A stretch of 16,380 nucleotides of DNA from Treponema sp. (GCA_031273185.1 JAISSG010000069.1:1-16380), one strand, 5' to 3'. Positions 6,698 to 14,394 are shown, counted from the first letter of the stretch. Numbers and translations: made by a program. Notes: generated by a model from the sequence alone, not told the origin.

Positions 6698-7986
6698 TTA
6701 CCTTGCTCCCGGTCCCCTATCCCTGGTTTCTGTTCCCCTTAAAAAAAGCCTGATGCTGTCCCAGATGCGCCTGAAGATGTTTCCTTGCTGGTATTCCCTT
6801 CCCGTAAGCAGGCGCACCCGGTGGAGTTCGCCCTCGTCGTCTGAAAGTACCAGCCAGCCCACGGGCCAGGAAGCGGGCAGGGGGGCGACAAGCGGATCGC
6901 CGGCCTCGACCGAGAATCGAATCGTGTGGGCGCGATCCAGCGGCGAGGTAAAATCAAGCGGGCCCTGGGGACGCACGGAGGCCCATTTGTCCTTGCCCTT
7001 CCACAGGCGAAGCGGCTCGACCGATTCGGCGGCGGGGCGCACGGTTCTGAAATTATCGAAGGCCCAGGAGAGCAGGCGCTCGCCGTCACGGTCGCGTATG
7101 CGGTCGCCGCCGGGACGCGCCGGGGCGCCGAGGATCACCGCGAGAAAGCGGGTGCTGTTCCTCTGCGCGGTGAGGGCTATGTTGTAGCCGACCTCGTCAA
7201 TGTACCCGGTCTTGAGGCCGTCCACGCCGGGAAAGGTCTTGAGCAGGGCGTTGCGGTTTGCCTGCACGATGGTGTTGGGTTTGCCGCGAAACGCTTCGGC
7301 CACGTTGCCGGCTTTGGGATAGGCAAATTCCAAAACCGAGTGGAAGTCGGCAAGGCTTTGGGGATGCAGGCGCAGGTATTCAAGGCAGAAGGCGGCAAAC
7401 TCCGCGGCAGTGGTGATGTTGTACTCCGAAATGCCCGACGGCTCGACAAAGCTGGTTTTTGCCAGGCCCATGCGGCGGGCCTCCCAGGTCATCATGCCGG
7501 CAAAGTCCCGCACCGAGGGGGCAAAGCGCAGGGCCAGGGCAACCGCCGCGTCGTTCCCCGACGAAACCGCCAGCCCCAGCAAAATCTCCCCCAGCGTTAC
7601 GATCTGCCCCGGCGCCAGGAACATCAGGCTGGAGCGGGGGGGCTGGTTAATCGCCCAGCTTTCAATCCCTATTGGCACCAGTTCGTCAAGCGAGGCCCTG
7701 CCGGCGCCAATCTCGCTCTGCACCAGGTGCATCGTCATCAGCTTGGCAAGGGATGCCGGGGGGATTTCCTCGAAAGGGTTTTTTGCGTACAGCACAGTCC
7801 CCGTTGCGGCATCGGCAAGCACCACCGCCTGCGAGCTTGTCTCCGGCGCTGTCGCAAGATGCGGAAGCAATAACGGCGTTGCGTTTAGGTTTAGCCAGGA
7901 GGTGTTTCCGTCCTGGGCATGGCCGCTTTGCGCGCACAGGGCCGCGCCGCAGACAAGTACAACCAGAAACCTGAGGGGCGCTTTTT

Positions 7987-7990
<4 letters not shown>
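6698..7990 (-). CDS. dacA: D-alanyl-D-alanine carboxypeptidase (PBP5-type, S11 family)
   Basis: The enzyme trims the terminal D-Ala from peptidoglycan pentapeptides in the periplasm and so limits cross-linking. The 430-residue product begins with a signal peptide (MKKAPLRFLVVLVCGAALCA, probable cleavage near residue 25 after GHA). Active-site motifs are SLAK (Ser80, Lys83), SGN (144-146) and KTG (260-262), with the family's usual spacing. A C-terminal beta-domain and a probable amphipathic end (IFRRIWDSIRLFLR) follow, as expected for membrane association. Translation starts at TTG 7990, which overlaps the asnS TGA by four bases (TTGA), so the two genes are coupled. The last ~12 residues (GTETRDRGPGAR) and the stop are encoded by a decayed 7-bp repeat array, so the native C-terminus may have been replaced. 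Confidence 0.92.
6701..6739 (-). repeat. Decayed 7-bp purine repeat forming the dacA 3' end
   Basis: On the minus strand the units GGGAACA, GAAACCA, GGGATAG, GGGACCG and GGAGCAA follow one another at 7-bp steps and encode the last residues of DacA. The same unit types occur at 12854-12998. The match is degenerate, so confidence is moderate. Confidence 0.5.
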
Positions 7991-9435
<1,445 letters not shown>

Positions 9436-9441
9436 GGGTAC

Positions 9442-9447
9442 AGTATA
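9442..9447 (-). promoter_or_regulatory. -10 element for leaderless asnS
   Basis: TATACT on the minus strand ends six bases before the asnS ATG. The -35 position (9465-9470) falls in the heptamer array and reads TCCCCA, a poor match. No ribosome binding site lies between. Confidence 0.45.
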
Positions 9448-9452
9448 ATGCA

Positions 9453-9550
9453 GGGAGTGGGGGCTGGGGAATAGGGAGTGGGGAATGGGGAATGAGGAGT
9501 GGGGAATGGGGAATGAGGAGTGGGGAATGAGAAATGGGGAATGAGGAATG
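9453..9550 (+). repeat. 14-unit heptamer array (GGGAATG/AGGAGTG)
   Basis: Exactly 14 units of 7 bp without an indel: GGGAGTG, GGGGCTG, GGGAATA, GGGAGTG, GGGAATG twice, AGGAGTG, GGGAATG twice, AGGAGTG, GGGAATG, AGAAATG, GGGAATG, AGGAATG. The variation is by substitution only. The array lies just upstream of the asnS -10. It faces the array at 9770-9818 across the IS3 remnant. Confidence 0.9.
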
Positions 9551-9555
9551 TGGAT

Positions 9556-9612
9556 TTAGGCGTACTATAACTGTATTCGCCTGCATTCGGCGTTTGACTA
9601 TATTGCGCCTAA
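9556..9612. repeat. Nested palindrome in the asnS-IS3 spacer
   Basis: An outer pair TTAGGCG (9556-9562) / CGCCTAA (9606-9612) encloses an inner pair CGCC (9578-9581) / GGCG (9589-9592). It lies in AT-rich DNA between a heptamer array and an IS3 remnant. It could be an old mobile-element end or a folded attachment-type site. No function can be assigned. The surrounding stretch 9551-9636 holds nothing else I recognise. Confidence 0.4.
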
Positions 9613-9636
9613 CGTATATTATTTAAACAACGCCGC

Positions 9637-9762
9637 TTAATGATGTGTACCTAATGGGGTAAAGCCCTTGCTTATTGGTTTTTCCCGTTTTCCGGCCAGC
9701 GCTGCCGCCTCTGCCTTGAATTCCTTCGTGTAAACACGCCGTTCTGTGCCTTTCTTTTTCAT
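9637..9762 (-). pseudogene. IS3-family OrfA transposase remnant (N-terminal 30 residues)
   Basis: ATG 9762, with AAGG five bases upstream, opens MKKKGTERRVYTKEFKAEAA followed by ALAGKREKPIS. This is the start of an IS3/IS911-type OrfA helix-turn-helix protein (typically RRxYTxEFKAEAVxLA...KPI). After KPIS the sequence stops matching and ends KGFTPLGTHH at TAA 9637. The rest of OrfA, all of OrfB and both terminal repeats are absent. It is bracketed by heptamer arrays at 9453-9550 and 9770-9818. Confidence 0.65.
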
Positions 9763-9769
9763 CCTTACC

Positions 9770-9818
9770 TTTTCTCTCTGCTCTCTGCTCTCTGCTCTCT
9801 GCTCTCTGCTCTTTGCTC
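9770..9818 (-). repeat. 7-unit heptamer array (GAGCAGA type)
   Basis: On the minus strand: GAGCAAA, five GAGCAGA units and GAGAAAA, in perfect 7-bp phase. It follows the stop of the lipoprotein gene at 9830 by about 12 bases and leads into the IS3 OrfA start. Confidence 0.85.
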
Positions 9819-9829
9819 CTTCCCCTAAC

Positions 9830-11323
9830 TCAGGGGCGAACCAGCCGGAAACCGAAGTAGCCGTACCATCTGTACGGGATGTAGATGCTGTAGTAGTAGC
9901 GATAGGCTGAACGGAGGTACTGCCCGCTGCTGCCCCACGACCCGCCACGAATTACCCGGAGGCCGCCAGAAACCGCCCCCAAGGGATCCGTTTCCCCATC
10001 CCCGGGGTACGCGCCGTACCGGTCCCAGCACCACTCATACACGTTCCCGTGCATGTCATGCAGGCCCCACGCGTTCGCGGGCTTTTTTCCCACCTCATGC
10101 GTCTTGCTCCCGCTGTTGGAACTATACCACCCCGTATCGTCGCTTATGCTCGCCCCGGTATTGTACGCGGTCGTCGTCCCGGCACGGCAGGCATATTCCC
10201 ACTGCGCCTCCGTCGGCAAACGGTACCCAGTAGAGCCGGAAACTACCTGCACGGCGTTCCATGTCGAGTTGCTGCCCGTCGGCACGCTTCCCCACGCCGC
10301 CGGGTCGGTGCTCCCGCTTATGCTGTACGCGGGTGTCAGCCCCTCCAGCACGCTCACCTTGTTGCAGAATACCAGCGCATCATACCAGCTTACGCTCTCC
10401 ACCGGCCTCCTTGCATCCGTCTCGCCCGCCGCAGGCGGCCTCCCGTTGGCCGTTGTAAAATAGCTGGGGTTTGCCCCCATCACCTCCTCGTACTGCTCCT
10501 GCGTTACCTGGTACTTGCCCATCCAGAAACCGCCCAGTGTTACCTCATGCTGGGTCTCACCGCTGTATCGGTTCGGCTCGCCTGCGGGGCTGCCCATCGT
10601 GAACGTCCCGCCAGAAATCGGCACCATTTCTATAAACGACCGCTCGGTCTGCGGGAACGCCGCCGTTACCACGCCGGAATTTGCGGCGTTGCCGACCGAC
10701 GTCGCCCCAGCCACGGTAAAGAAGTCAGCCGCCACGCCGTCAAAGGTGTAGCCCTCTTCCGCTGCCAGCGTGATCGTCGCCGTGTACGCGGTTTCGCCGG
10801 CAAACGCGACCGGGGCCGCAGGGCTCCACGCCACGGTCCCCGTGTACTGCGCCGTCCCGGCAATTGCCGCCACCGGGGTTTCGTAGGTTAGCGGCGCGGT
10901 AACGCCGGGTATAGCCGCGATGGTGACGGGGACAGGGGGGCCGCCGGTTGCCGGGAACGCCGCAGTTACCACGCTGGAATTCCTGTCGTTGCTGGCCGAT
11001 GCCCCCGCCACGGTAAAGAAATCCGCCGCCACGCCGGCAAAGGTGTAGCCGGGATTAGCCGTCAGCGTGATAGTTGCCGTGTACGACTCATACTCGGCAA
11101 AAGTACCCATTACCAGGGGCAACCATGACACGGCCCCCGTGTACTGCTCCGTCGCGCCAACCGCCGTTGCCGGGGGCCTGCCGGTTATCGGCTTGATAGC
11201 GCCGGGTATGGCCGCGATCGTAACGGGTTTGCTGCCGCCGCCACTGGGCGAGGGGCAGGCGGTAAAAGCCAGCGCGACAAGCGCAGCAACAGCCAAAGCT
11301 GAGGTGATTTTACGTGTGCTCAT
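9830..11323 (-). CDS. Lipoprotein with two Ig-like repeats and FGE/C-type-lectin domain, DGR-like variable end
   Basis: The 497-residue product is a predicted surface or periplasmic lipoprotein: signal peptide to LAFTA with lipidated Cys23. Two ~92-residue repeats follow (33-124 and 132-224), each with YTG.V.W, YTATITL, GYTF.GVAADFFTVAGA and VVTAAFP; these look beta-rich. Residues ~230-497 are a formylglycine-generating-enzyme/sulfatase-modifying fold (PF03781): FTMGSPAGEP, YQVTQEQYE, YRLPTEAQWEYACRAGTTT, DMHGNVYEWCWD, RVIRGGSW and GFRLVRP. The cysteine pair of active FGE (around the 'R-C-x-Y-C-R' region) is missing, so it is more likely a binding domain than an enzyme. Residues 464-490 are Tyr/Ser/Ile-rich and match the position of variable residues in TvpA of Treponema denticola. 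It is a paralogue of the gene at 14809, with an identical 30-base leader. Confidence 0.85.
   Translation of the reverse strand: MSTRKITSALAVAALVALAFTACPSPSGGGSKPVTIAAIPGAIKPITGRPPATAVGATEQYTGAVSWLPLVMGTFAEYESYTATITLTANPGYTFAGVAADFFTVAGASASNDRNSSVVTAAFPATGGPPVPVTIAAIPGVTAPLTYETPVAAIAGTAQYTGTVAWSPAAPVAFAGETAYTATITLAAEEGYTFDGVAADFFTVAGATSVGNAANSGVVTAAFPQTERSFIEMVPISGGTFTMGSPAGEPNRYSGETQHEVTLGGFWMGKYQVTQEQYEEVMGANPSYFTTANGRPPAAGETDARRPVESVSWYDALVFCNKVSVLEGLTPAYSISGSTDPAAWGSVPTGSNSTWNAVQVVSGSTGYRLPTEAQWEYACRAGTTTAYNTGASISDDTGWYSSNSGSKTHEVGKKPANAWGLHDMHGNVYEWCWDRYGAYPGDGETDPLGAVSGGLRVIRGGSWGSSGQYLRSAYRYYYSIYIPYRWYGYFGFRLVRP
9854..9934 (-). other. Candidate DGR variable region, copy 1
   Basis: This covers codons 464-490, between the conserved GGSWG and GFRLVRP. 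Most codons end in C with varied first two bases (TAC six times, AGC three, ATC twice, GGC, TTC), which is what adenine mutagenesis of AAC template codons gives. Interspersed codons (CAG, CTC, CGT, GCC, CCG) stay constant with copy 2. No template repeat or reverse transcriptase is visible in the window. Confidence 0.5.
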
Positions 11324-11329
11324 AGAATC

Positions 11330-11359
11330 CTCTCCTTTGGTTGTAAGATGCTTGGGAAA
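11330..11359 (-). promoter_or_regulatory. Conserved 30-base leader with ribosome binding site, copy 1
   Basis: The 30 bases ending six bases before ATG 11323 are identical to 14773-14802 upstream of the second lipoprotein, including AAAGGAGAG as Shine-Dalgarno. The block begins TTTCCCAAGCATCTTACAAC. Identity beyond the ribosome binding site shows that the leader was duplicated with the gene and may have a regulatory role. Confidence 0.7.
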
Positions 11360-11432
11360 CTGATGCCAACGACGCTATGCACTCCAGACAGGGGAGGCAA
11401 CCAGGCATGGAGCGTGGAGCCAGAGACCCGTT

Positions 11433-11441
11433 GTTATAGCA
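11433..11441 (-). promoter_or_regulatory. Possible extended -10 for the first lipoprotein gene
   Basis: TGCTATAAC on the minus strand is an extended -10 about 110 bases before the start codon. It lies at the broken end of the IS1182-type remnant. No convincing -35 was found. Confidence 0.25.
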
Positions 11442-11568
11442 CTGCCATGTCCAATTGTTCGGTCAACGCGCTTATTACACGGCAGATGTGGTTCTCCGGC
11501 ACGTAATTATCCAGGCATTCCGGCAGCAATGCAAGCTCCTTTTTATCGACCCCTGTCCTGTATCTCAC
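11434..11568 (-). pseudogene. IS1182-type transposase remnant (N-terminal 44 residues)
   Basis: GTG 11568, with GGGAG upstream, opens MRYRTGVDKKELALLPECLD followed by NYVPENHICRVISALTEQLDM and a TAA at 11434. The pattern 'LLPECLDDYVPENHICRVI..F...LD' is the N-terminus of IS1182-family (DUF772-type) transposases. The DDE catalytic part is gone and unrelated leader sequence of the lipoprotein gene follows. A good promoter remains upstream (11596-11625). The family call is from motif memory. Confidence 0.65.
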
Positions 11569-11595
11569 TTTCCCGCTCCCAGTGTTAACCGGCTC

Positions 11596-11625
11596 ATTAT
11601 ATCATATTAATAGCAATCTTGTCGG
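11596..11625 (-). promoter_or_regulatory. Promoter of the IS1182-type remnant
   Basis: On the minus strand CCGACA (11625-11620) is followed, after 18 bp, by TATAAT (11601-11596) preceded by TGA, an extended -10. It would read leftward through the transposase remnant toward the lipoprotein gene and may now contribute to that gene's expression. Confidence 0.45.
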
Positions 11626-11641
11626 GTTTTTGCGCAGCCTG

Positions 11642-11711
11642 CATTCCTCATTCCTCATTGCCCATTGCCCATTGCCCATTGCTCTTTGCTCTCTGCTCTT
11701 TGCTCTTTCCC
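11642..11711 (-). repeat. 10-unit heptamer array
   Basis: Plus-strand units in perfect 7-bp phase: CATTCCT twice, CATTGCC three times, CATTGCT, CTTTGCT, CTCTGCT, CTTTGCT, CTTTCCC. Two unit types (GGAATG and GCAAAG on the minus strand) blend in one array. It lies between the IS1182-type promoter and perR; 11712-11794 shows nothing recognisable. Confidence 0.9.
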
Positions 11712-11794
11712 CCCAACGGTGCCTGTCGCCGCCTGAACTGACCTGTTTAGAAGTGCCGTTTAATCCCGGCTCGTTTCATAGTGAAAAATACGCC

Positions 11795-11824
11795 TTGACA
11801 AAAACAATAATAGGAACCATTATT
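11795..11824 (+). promoter_or_regulatory. perR promoter with overlapping inverted repeat
   Basis: TTGACA (11795-11800), 17-bp spacer and CATTAT (11818-11823), with the -10 ending five bases before ATG 11829. An inverted repeat AATAAT (11806-11811) / ATTATT (11819-11824) spans the spacer and -10, consistent with autoregulation by a Fur-family protein. It is not a textbook PerR box (7-1-7), so operator function is inference. Confidence 0.5.
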
Positions 11825-11828
11825 AAAT

Positions 11829-12251
11829 ATGCTTTCCGGCAGTTCCAGAAAACACAGCAAAAAACGGGACGCGGTTCTCCAGGCCATTCTCTCCACCAAA
11901 ACCCACCCGGGGGCAAGCTGGGTTTACCGGCGGCTCAAGCCCCATATACCCGGCCTTTCGCTGGGAACGGTCTACCGAAACATCAGCGTCTTGCGGGAGG
12001 AAGGCGCGGTTATTTCGGTCGGCGTGGTAGACGGCGAGGAGCGGTTTGACGGCAGAAAGGCATCCCACCCCCATTTTGTCTGCGAGAGATGCGGCTGCGT
12101 GAAGGACTTTACGAAGAAAGCCGAATCGGCCATTAGCTCGAAAATTTCGATTGAAATCCCCGGGTTTGTCATTGATAATAGAAAGACCGTGTTTTACGGT
12201 TTGTGCAAAACCTGTGCCGGGAGCCCAACCGCCCCCGCGCACGGTGATTAA
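11829..12251 (+). CDS. perR: PerR-type peroxide-sensing repressor (Fur family)
   Basis: The 140-residue metal-dependent repressor has a winged-helix DNA-binding half (residues ~10-70; LSLGTVYRNISVLREEGAV is the recognition region) and a C-terminal metal-binding dimerisation half. Residues matching Bacillus subtilis PerR are present: His26 (H37), Asp74 (D85), His80 and His82 (H91, H93) and Asp93 (D104); Fur proteins usually have Glu at the last position. Two CxxC zinc motifs (Cys85/88 and Cys126/129) form the structural site. Those assignments are by eye alignment. Reverse rubrerythrin, a known PerR target in clostridia, follows after 59 bases and is probably co-transcribed. The start has no Shine-Dalgarno and a promoter lies directly upstream, so the message may be leaderless. 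Confidence 0.88.
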   Translation: MLSGSSRKHSKKRDAVLQAILSTKTHPGASWVYRRLKPHIPGLSLGTVYRNISVLREEGAVISVGVVDGEERFDGRKASHPHFVCERCGCVKDFTKKAESAISSKISIEIPGFVIDNRKTVFYGLCKTCAGSPTAPAHGD

Positions 12252-12265
12252 CGGAAAATCGGCGA

Positions 12266-12288
12266 CAGGCCGTTGGCCCCAGGCCGTT
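12266..12288 (+). repeat. Direct repeat CAGGCCGTT between perR and rubrerythrin
   Basis: Two exact copies of CAGGCCGTT (12266-12274 and 12280-12288) lie 14 bp apart in the 59-base spacer, just before TTAAATATTTTT and the rubrerythrin GAGGAG. It could be a protein site or an incidental duplication. Confidence 0.35.
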
Positions 12289-12310
12289 AAATATTTTTGA
12301 GGAGTTCAAC

Positions 12311-12850
12311 ATGAAGAAATGGGTTTGTACAGTTTGCGGTTACGTGCACACGGGCGACAGCGCCCCCGATGCCTGCCCCACCTGCAAGGCGCCCGCGGCA
12401 AAATTCAAGCTGCAGGACGCGGCCGGCGGCTTTGCGGCAGAGCATGTGCTTGGTGTCGCCAAGGGCGTGGACGCCGACATCGTAAAGGACCTGCAAGCGC
12501 ACTTTAACGGCGAATGCTGCGAAGTGGGCATGTACCTGGCAATGGCGCGGGTCGCCCACCGGGAAGGCTATCCCGAAATCGGCCTGTACTGGGAGAAAGC
12601 GGCCTGGGAAGAGGCCGAGCACGCCGCCAAATTCGCCGAGCTTTTGGGCGAGGTAGTCACCGACAGCACCAAGAAGAACCTCGAACTGCGGGTCGAGGCC
12701 GAGCACGGTGCCTGCGCCGGCAAGACCGACATTGCCAAGCGCGCCAAGGAAAAAGGACTGGACGCGATCCACGACACCGTCCACGAGATGGCAAGAGACG
12801 AGGCCCGCCACTGCGCCGGTTTCAAAGGCCTGCTGAAACGCTATTTCTAA
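12311..12850 (+). CDS. Reverse rubrerythrin (N-terminal rubredoxin, C-terminal ferritin-like)
   Basis: This 179-residue cytoplasmic peroxidase reduces H2O2 (and often O2) with electrons passed from the rubredoxin iron to a diiron centre. The rubredoxin domain is N-terminal: CTVCG (Cys6, Cys9) and CPTC (Cys22, Cys25). The four-helix diiron domain follows, with EEAEH (ligands near Glu101/His104) and RDEARH (Glu164/His167) plus glutamates near 68 and 129-131. This domain order is opposite to classical rubrerythrin and defines the 'reverse' type of anaerobes such as Clostridium acetobutylicum, where PerR represses it. GAGGAG lies seven bases before ATG 12311. It sits directly behind perR, supporting a self-contained peroxide response. 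Confidence 0.92.
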   Translation: MKKWVCTVCGYVHTGDSAPDACPTCKAPAAKFKLQDAAGGFAAEHVLGVAKGVDADIVKDLQAHFNGECCEVGMYLAMARVAHREGYPEIGLYWEKAAWEEAEHAAKFAELLGEVVTDSTKKNLELRVEAEHGACAGKTDIAKRAKEKGLDAIHDTVHEMARDEARHCAGFKGLLKRYF

Positions 12851-12853
12851 GTA

Positions 12854-12998
12854 GGGACTAGGGAATAGGGACTAGGGAACAGGGAATAGGGACTGGGGAA
12901 CAGGGACTAGGGACTAGGGAACAGGGACTAGGGTTCGTTGTCCGCCCCCCAGTCCCTAGTCCCCAACCCCCAGTCCCTATCCTGTCCCTATCCCGTCT
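12854..12998. repeat. Inverted pair of heptamer arrays (GGGACTA), G-quadruplex-like
   Basis: From 12854 the plus strand reads 11 units in exact phase (GGGACTA, GGGAATA, GGGACTA, GGGAACA, GGGAATA, GGGACTG, GGGAACA, GGGACTA twice, GGGAACA, GGGACTA) then GGG at 12931-12933. After a short centre, 12945-12998 carries about seven less regular units in opposite orientation (AGTCCCTAGTCCCC and so on). The halves can pair into a long imperfect hairpin. Each half has G3-N4 periodicity, so the G-rich strand can in principle form G-quadruplexes. It fills the gap between convergent rubrerythrin and trpB and may serve as a two-way terminator. Confidence 0.85.
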
Positions 12999-14378
12999 CT
13001 ACTTGTTCTGAGGTATACCTGGGATTGTGGCAAAGCCCCGTTCCAGTTCCTCGTCCGTGGGAACGTGATCGCTCATCGTCTTGCTGTTGTACGACTGGTA
13101 GGCGGTCATGTCGAAAAAGCCCGTCCCGCTCAATCCAAACAGAATCACTTTTTTCTTGCCGGTTTTCGCGCACTCGACCGCCTCGTCAATGGCGGCCTTG
13201 ATCGCGTGGGAGGATTCCGGCGCGGGAAGTATGCCCTCGGTTTTCATGAAGCGGAGAGCCGCGTCGAAAACATCGGTCTGCACCTCGGCGCGGGCCTCAA
13301 GATGGCCGTCGTGGAAAAGTTTTGAAAGGATCGAACTCATGCCGTGGTAGCGCAGGCCGCCCGCGTGGTTGGCCGAGGGGATAAAGCCGTTGCCCAGGGT
13401 CTGCATCCGCATCAGCGGGGTGGTCATCGCCGTGTCGCCGAAATCGTAGGCAAAGCGGCCGCGTGTCAGCGACGGGCAGGAGGCGGGTTCCACGGCGATG
13501 AAGCGGGTATTTGACTTCCCGGCGAGTTTCTCCCCCATGAAGGGAGCGATAAGCCCGCCGAGGTTGGAGCCGCCGCCCGCGCAGCCGATGATCACGTCGG
13601 GCTTAATCCCGTACTTGTCCAGCGCAGTCTTGGCCTCCTGCCCGATGATCGACTGGTGGAGCAGTACGTGGTTGAGCACGCTGCCCAGCACGTAACGGCA
13701 TCTGTCGGTTTTCAGCGCGTGCTCGATGGCCTCGGAGATGGCGCAGCCCAGGGAGCCGCCGGTGTCGGGGTTTTTCTCCAGGATTTTCCGCCCGGACTCC
13801 GTGGTGCTGGACGGCGAGGGGATCAGGTTGGCGCCGTAGGCTTCCATCAATGCCTTGCGGTAGGGCTTCTGCTCGGAACTGATCTTCACCATGTAGACCG
13901 TCAGGTCGAGGCCGTAAAAGGCGCAGGCCATCGCCATCGCCGTGCCCCACTGCCCCGCGCCCGTCTCCGTGGCAAGCGAGGTAAGCCCTTCCTCCTTCGC
14001 GTAATACGCCTGCGGCCCCGCCGAGTTGAGCTTGTGCGAGCCGGAGGTGTTGGTTCCCTCGAACTTGTAGTAAATCTCAGCCGGGGTTTTCAGGTGCTTC
14101 TCCAGAAAGTACGCCCGGACAAGCGGGGACGGGCGGTAGGCGTTGTAGAAATCAAGGATGCCGTCGGGAATGGGGATAAGGCGGGTGCTGTCGTCCAGTT
14201 CCTGCTTGACCAGTTCCTTGCAGAACACCGGCCCCAGGTCTGCGGCGGTGGCGGGCTGCAAGGTCCCCGGGTGCAGCATCGGGTCCGGCTTTTCCTTCAT
14301 GTCGGCCCTCAGGTTGTACCAGAATTTGGGCATTTCATCCTCGTTAAGGTAGATGCGGGTCGGGATCTTTTGTGCCAT
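12999..14378 (-). CDS. trpB: Tryptophan synthase beta-like protein (TrpB2 type)
   Basis: This PLP enzyme joins indole and serine to tryptophan. The 459-residue length and the N-terminal extension (IPTRIYLNEDEMPKFWYNLRADM) mark the TrpB2 branch, which is common in archaea and some bacteria and does not need tight pairing with TrpA. PLP-site features: Lys116 in SGSHKLNSA, ETGAGQWGTA (138-147) and the phosphate-binding CAGGGSNLGG (266-275). No trpA or other trp gene is in the window, so it may salvage indole; that is inference. GGAAG lies nine bases before ATG 14378. The promoter is covered by a palindromic operator (14425-14461). The stop abuts a heptamer array. Confidence 0.93.
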   Translation of the reverse strand: MAQKIPTRIYLNEDEMPKFWYNLRADMKEKPDPMLHPGTLQPATAADLGPVFCKELVKQELDDSTRLIPIPDGILDFYNAYRPSPLVRAYFLEKHLKTPAEIYYKFEGTNTSGSHKLNSAGPQAYYAKEEGLTSLATETGAGQWGTAMAMACAFYGLDLTVYMVKISSEQKPYRKALMEAYGANLIPSPSSTTESGRKILEKNPDTGGSLGCAISEAIEHALKTDRCRYVLGSVLNHVLLHQSIIGQEAKTALDKYGIKPDVIIGCAGGGSNLGGLIAPFMGEKLAGKSNTRFIAVEPASCPSLTRGRFAYDFGDTAMTTPLMRMQTLGNGFIPSANHAGGLRYHGMSSILSKLFHDGHLEARAEVQTDVFDAALRFMKTEGILPAPESSHAIKAAIDEAVECAKTGKKKVILFGLSGTGFFDMTAYQSYNSKTMSDHVPTDEELERGFATIPGIPQNK

Positions 14379-14394
14379 AGTCTTTTCTTCCTTT

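Noticed and set aside
6647..6699. Terminator between the coiled-coil gene and dacA
   Set aside because: AAGCAGG/CCTGCTT pair over a 39-base loop and GGCAA/TTGCC forms a 5-bp stem, but neither has a T-run; too weak to call.
6926..7873. Plus-strand open frame opposite dacA
   Set aside because: Shadow of a clear carboxypeptidase gene; composition and lack of motifs mark it as non-coding.
9637..9948. A 103-codon minus-strand frame linking the lipoprotein 3' end, the repeat array and IS3 OrfA
   Set aside because: Its first part is out of frame with the lipoprotein and its middle is repeat; only the part from ATG 9762 resembles a protein.
10049..10891. Plus-strand open frame opposite the first lipoprotein (and its counterpart at 15007-16044)
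   Set aside because: Both are mirror frames of the same duplicated lipoprotein sequence, so their similarity to each other is not independent evidence.
9830..11323. Active formylglycine-generating enzyme
   Set aside because: The catalytic cysteine pair expected before the C-terminal GFRLVR is absent, and no sulfatase gene is nearby.
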